DNA from: Spongiibacteraceae bacterium
Lineage (GTDB): Bacteria > Pseudomonadota > Gammaproteobacteria > Pseudomonadales > PIVM01
Assembly: GCA_030618505.1 (NCBI GenBank)
Contig: JAUXDF010000188.1
Span: forward strand, 1 to 6,569
Reading direction: 5' to 3'
Length of the DNA stretch: 6,569 nucleotides
Position 1 is the first letter of the stretch; each line of letters begins with the position of its first letter. Position numbers and translations under genes: made by a program. Shown here piece after piece: positions 5,753 through 6,569 of this stretch. The notes under the pieces were generated by a model. It saw only the letters and a list, made by a program, of their open reading frames with translations, was not told the origin of the DNA and did no database searches.

Positions 5753-6569
5753 ATGGAATTCGCTTTCACCGAAGAGCAGCAGATGATCCGCGATACTGCG
5801 GAGAGTTTTCTGGCGGATGTTTCAAACTCCGAGGCAATTCGAGCCGCGATGGCCACCGAGCAAGGTTACGATGCCGAGATATGGCAGCGTATCTGCAGTG
5901 AGCTTTACTTGCAGGCCATTACCATCCCGGAAGAGTACGGCGGCATGGGTTTGGGCTATGTGGAGTTAGTGGCCGTATTGGAGCAAATGGGACGCTATTT
6001 GTTGTGCTCTCCTTATTTCTCTACTGTTTGCCTGGCGACCAATGCTTTGTTGGTGGCGGGCAATGAGGAGCAGAAGGCAGAATATTTGCCGAAGATTCTT
6101 GAAGGTTTAACCGCCACCTTGGCTTATACCGGCACTGGTGGTCGTTGGGATAGCGAAGCGGTAGAGGCGACCTTCAAAAAAGAAGGTGATAGTTATCTCT
6201 TAAACGGCACTTTGCGCTACGTACCCGATGGGCATAGCGCGGAGCTATTGATCGTTGCCGCACGCAGTGAAGGCTCACGGGGGGAGGAGGGCATTAGCTT
6301 GTTCTTGCTGCCCGCCGATACCGCTGGTGTGTTGCGCACTTGGTTGCCCACCATGGATCAGACCAAAAAGCAGGCCGAGATTGTGCTCGATAAGGTCTCA
6401 CTTCCTGTCGCCAGTTTAATGGGCGATGAGGGTTTAGCCTGGCCGCAGCTGGAGAAAATAATTAATCTGGCCACGGTTGCCGTTGCAGCTGAACAGATGG
6501 GTGGCTCACAGCAGATTCTTGACCTGACGGTTGAATATACCAAAGAGCGTTATCAGTTTAATCGCCCGA
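5753..6569 (+). CDS. Acyl-CoA dehydrogenase, beta-subunit-like, 3' end beyond window
   Basis: Open from ATG 5753 (AGGGAG at 5741-5746, 6 nt spacing) to the last base, giving 272 residues and no stop. MEFAFTEEQQMIRDTAESFL, IPEEYGGMGLGYVEL (58-72) and YTKERYQFNRP (262-272) mark the acyl-CoA dehydrogenase family; the window ends just as the FAD-contacting R-x-Q-F motif begins the C-terminal domain, with Asn270 where Gly is usual. The central domain has no SEP-x-x-GSD loop, reading TGTGGRWDSEAVEA (126-139) instead. The helix position that carries the catalytic Glu in alpha subunits is Asn238 (KIINLATVAVAAEQMGG), as in the 2302-3357 product. It is therefore probably a second beta subunit, FadE32/33-like, needing an alpha partner: the 1118-2290 product or a gene beyond the window. 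The second possible Glu position lies outside the window and cannot be checked. Confidence 0.85.
   Translation, partial: MEFAFTEEQQMIRDTAESFLADVSNSEAIRAAMATEQGYDAEIWQRICSELYLQAITIPEEYGGMGLGYVELVAVLEQMGRYLLCSPYFSTVCLATNALLVAGNEEQKAEYLPKILEGLTATLAYTGTGGRWDSEAVEATFKKEGDSYLLNGTLRYVPDGHSAELLIVAARSEGSRGEEGISLFLLPADTAGVLRTWLPTMDQTKKQAEIVLDKVSLPVASLMGDEGLAWPQLEKIINLATVAVAAEQMGGSQQILDLTVEYTKERYQFNRP

Noticed and set aside
1..6569. A wholly new biological system
   Set aside because: Every gene belongs to a known enzyme family with a coherent known pathway; no unassigned protein or transposase gene is present.

Overview
The window is a run of six genes, all on the + strand, of the kind that completes bacterial steroid (sterol or bile acid) breakdown. 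The gene set closely matches the mycobacterial KstR2-regulon genes for degrading the last two steroid rings (HIP, the C/D-ring indanedione propionate) and the proteobacterial 'scd' genes of Comamonas. The assignment rests on protein motifs and on remembered resemblance to IpdC, EchA20, FadE31, FadE32/33 and FadA6; no search was run. The host is probably a gammaproteobacterium: base composition is near 50% GC, Shine-Dalgarno sites are AGGAG-like, and the intergenic GC-rich palindromes are of the REP/BIME type common in beta/gammaproteobacteria. Genus cannot be fixed from the window.

Layout: 1-198 is the 3' end of an IpdC-like flavin oxidoreductase (nitronate monooxygenase family). 223-984 is an EchA20/ScdY-type crotonase-fold ring hydrolase. 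985-1117 carries a 96-bp double palindrome. 1118-2290 and 2302-3357 are an acyl-CoA dehydrogenase pair, one with the catalytic Glu (alpha) and one without it (beta), 11 bp apart. 3358-3487 carries a second 96-bp double palindrome. 3488-4636 is a FadA6/ScdF-type thiolase. 4637-4750 carries a half-copy of the palindrome with an enlarged loop. 4751-5635 is a short-chain dehydrogenase of the MFE-2/17beta-HSD4-like type. 5636-5752 has a hairpin of another kind and perhaps a weak promoter. 5753 to the window end is a third acyl-CoA dehydrogenase, again beta-like, cut off by the window.

How they fit together (pathway from published mycobacterial work, assignment here inferred): IpdC helps form the unsaturated bicyclic CoA ester, EchA20 hydrolytically opens ring D, IpdAB (not in the window) opens ring C, FadA6 thiolytically shortens the product, and FadE31-FadE32/33 complexes with an SDR carry the remaining dioic acyl-CoA through beta-oxidation to acetyl-, propionyl- and succinyl-CoA. 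No regulator, transposase, tRNA, rRNA or CRISPR array is visible. The system is a known type. The less expected elements are the palindromes at three of five gene junctions and one alpha acyl-CoA dehydrogenase with two beta partners.
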